A stretch of 5,914 nucleotides of DNA. It comes from JANXPZ01 sp034678345 (GTDB lineage: Bacteria; Eisenbacteria; RBG-16-71-46). This document shows, one piece after another, positions 5,257-5,914 of the stretch. Location: NCBI GenBank assembly GCA_034678345.1, contig JAXDBZ010000252.1:1-5914 (forward strand). The letters are read 5' to 3'. The notes below the pieces were generated by a model. It saw nothing but the letters and a program-made list of their open reading frames with translations. It was not told where the DNA came from and did no database searches. Each line of letters starts with the position of its first letter. The stretch's first letter is position 1. Made by a program: the position numbers and the translations under genes.

Positions 5257-5914
5257 GACGCGCGGCCGCGCCGGCCCTGCTCCTGGCGGTCTGCCTGGCG
5301 CTCGCGCACGCGGAGGCGGGTGCGGCGATCCGGGGCTCGTCGCTCGCGGTGCCCCTGGTCACGGGGTCGGAGCGCCCGCAGTTGACGCTGGCGCAGCGGG
5401 CGATCGAACGCTCGTGGGGCCCGTCGGACGATTCCATCTACATCTCGGTGGACGTGCCCGAGTGGCGCTCGGAGGGCCTGGCGGCGCTGCTGTCGGCCGC
5501 GGTGCCGGGGACCGGGCAGATCTACAGCGGCGAGAGCAGCGGCCTGTGGTTCTTCTTCGCCGAGGCGGTGGGCTGGACGGCGAACCGCATCTACCTGCAC
5601 AAGGCGCACACCGGGCGGGACCACGCGACGGACTTCGCCGGCGACCCCGCGGACTCGACGAGCGCCTGGACGTTCGAGCGCTGGGCCGCCGCCACGGGGG
5701 TGGACCCCGGCGAGCTGGAGGCCATCTATGCCCGCGACCGGCAGGCTTTCTACGAGCTGATCGCGCGCGACGACTATCTGGCGGGCTGGTCGGGCACGCC
5801 GGCCGCCACCCGCGGCGTCTACCGGGGCCTGCGCGAGGACATGCAGACGCAGTACGATCGGGCGCGGCTGGCCGGCTACGCGCTGTGGCTGAACCACGTG
5901 CTGGCGGCGGTGGA
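5253..5914 (+). CDS. DUF5683-like exported/membrane protein, 3' truncated by the window edge
   Basis: The ATG at 5253 overlaps the protease stop in an ATGA junction. The frame then stays open to the window end, giving at least 220 residues. The tight overlap suggests translational coupling; a GGGG at 5241-5244 is the only Shine-Dalgarno-like sequence. Residues 1-24 look like a signal peptide or first membrane anchor (R2-R3, then LLLAVCLALAHAEAGA). Residues 74-94 carry GLAALLSAAVPGTGQIYSGE, with P85-G86-T87-G88-Q89-I90-Y91. This PGxGQxY signature is seen in small membrane proteins of the DUF5683 type, common in FCB bacteria. A hydrophobic aromatic stretch follows (LWFFFAEAVGW, about 97-107). 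Beyond that the sequence is soluble and rich in Trp, Tyr and charged residues, with no recognised domain. The function is unknown, and the family assignment rests on one motif. Confidence 0.7.
   Translation, partial: MRRAAAPALLLAVCLALAHAEAGAAIRGSSLAVPLVTGSERPQLTLAQRAIERSWGPSDDSIYISVDVPEWRSEGLAALLSAAVPGTGQIYSGESSGLWFFFAEAVGWTANRIYLHKAHTGRDHATDFAGDPADSTSAWTFERWAAATGVDPGELEAIYARDRQAFYELIARDDYLAGWSGTPAATRGVYRGLREDMQTQYDRARLAGYALWLNHVLAAV

Noticed and set aside
5043..5897. Minus-strand open frame over the protease 3' end and the last gene
   Set aside because: It lies antisense to two genes with signal peptides and clear motifs, and its own product shows none.

Overview
The window is strongly GC-rich, with G or C at most third codon positions and long spurious open frames on both strands. 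It reads as part of a type IX secretion system (T9SS) locus. The gene families point to an FCB-superphylum bacterium. The base composition suits a GC-rich candidate lineage (Eisenbacteria- or Krumholzibacteria-like) better than a typical Bacteroidota genome. That placement is inference: no rRNA or other marker gene is present.

Layout, all on the + strand. (1) Positions 1-701 hold the 3' end of a PorU-like C25-family sortase gene, with its Ig-like and FlgD/CTD-like C-terminal modules. (2) Positions 702-880 are a non-coding gap. It holds a run of G-tracts matching a G-quadruplex consensus, an overlapping GC hairpin, a weak promoter-like pair and a good Shine-Dalgarno site. (3) Positions 881-1849 encode a PorV/PorQ-family outer-membrane beta-barrel. 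(4) Positions 1879-5256 encode a secreted M6-family metalloprotease of 1125 residues, with a degenerate beta-propeller-like repeat region and a C-terminal T9SS sorting domain. (5) From 5253 to the window edge runs the 5' part of a gene for an exported or membrane protein with a PGTGQIY motif (DUF5683-like). It overlaps the protease gene by 4 bases.

How they fit together: in Bacteroidota T9SS, PorV carries cargo bearing a C-terminal domain to PorU, which removes that domain and attaches the cargo to the surface. Here the sortase, the shuttle and a protease with such a domain lie in line, and the last three genes are packed tightly enough to be one operon. The protease may therefore be a dedicated client of the two upstream proteins.

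The points most worth a second look are: the M6 zinc motif with one extra residue; the 47-50 residue repeat whose calcium-loop-less units carry most of the cysteines; the poly-glycine tract in the PorU-like CTD; the G-tract cluster upstream of porV; and two strong inverted repeats inside coding sequence. No RNA gene, mobile element or CRISPR array was seen.
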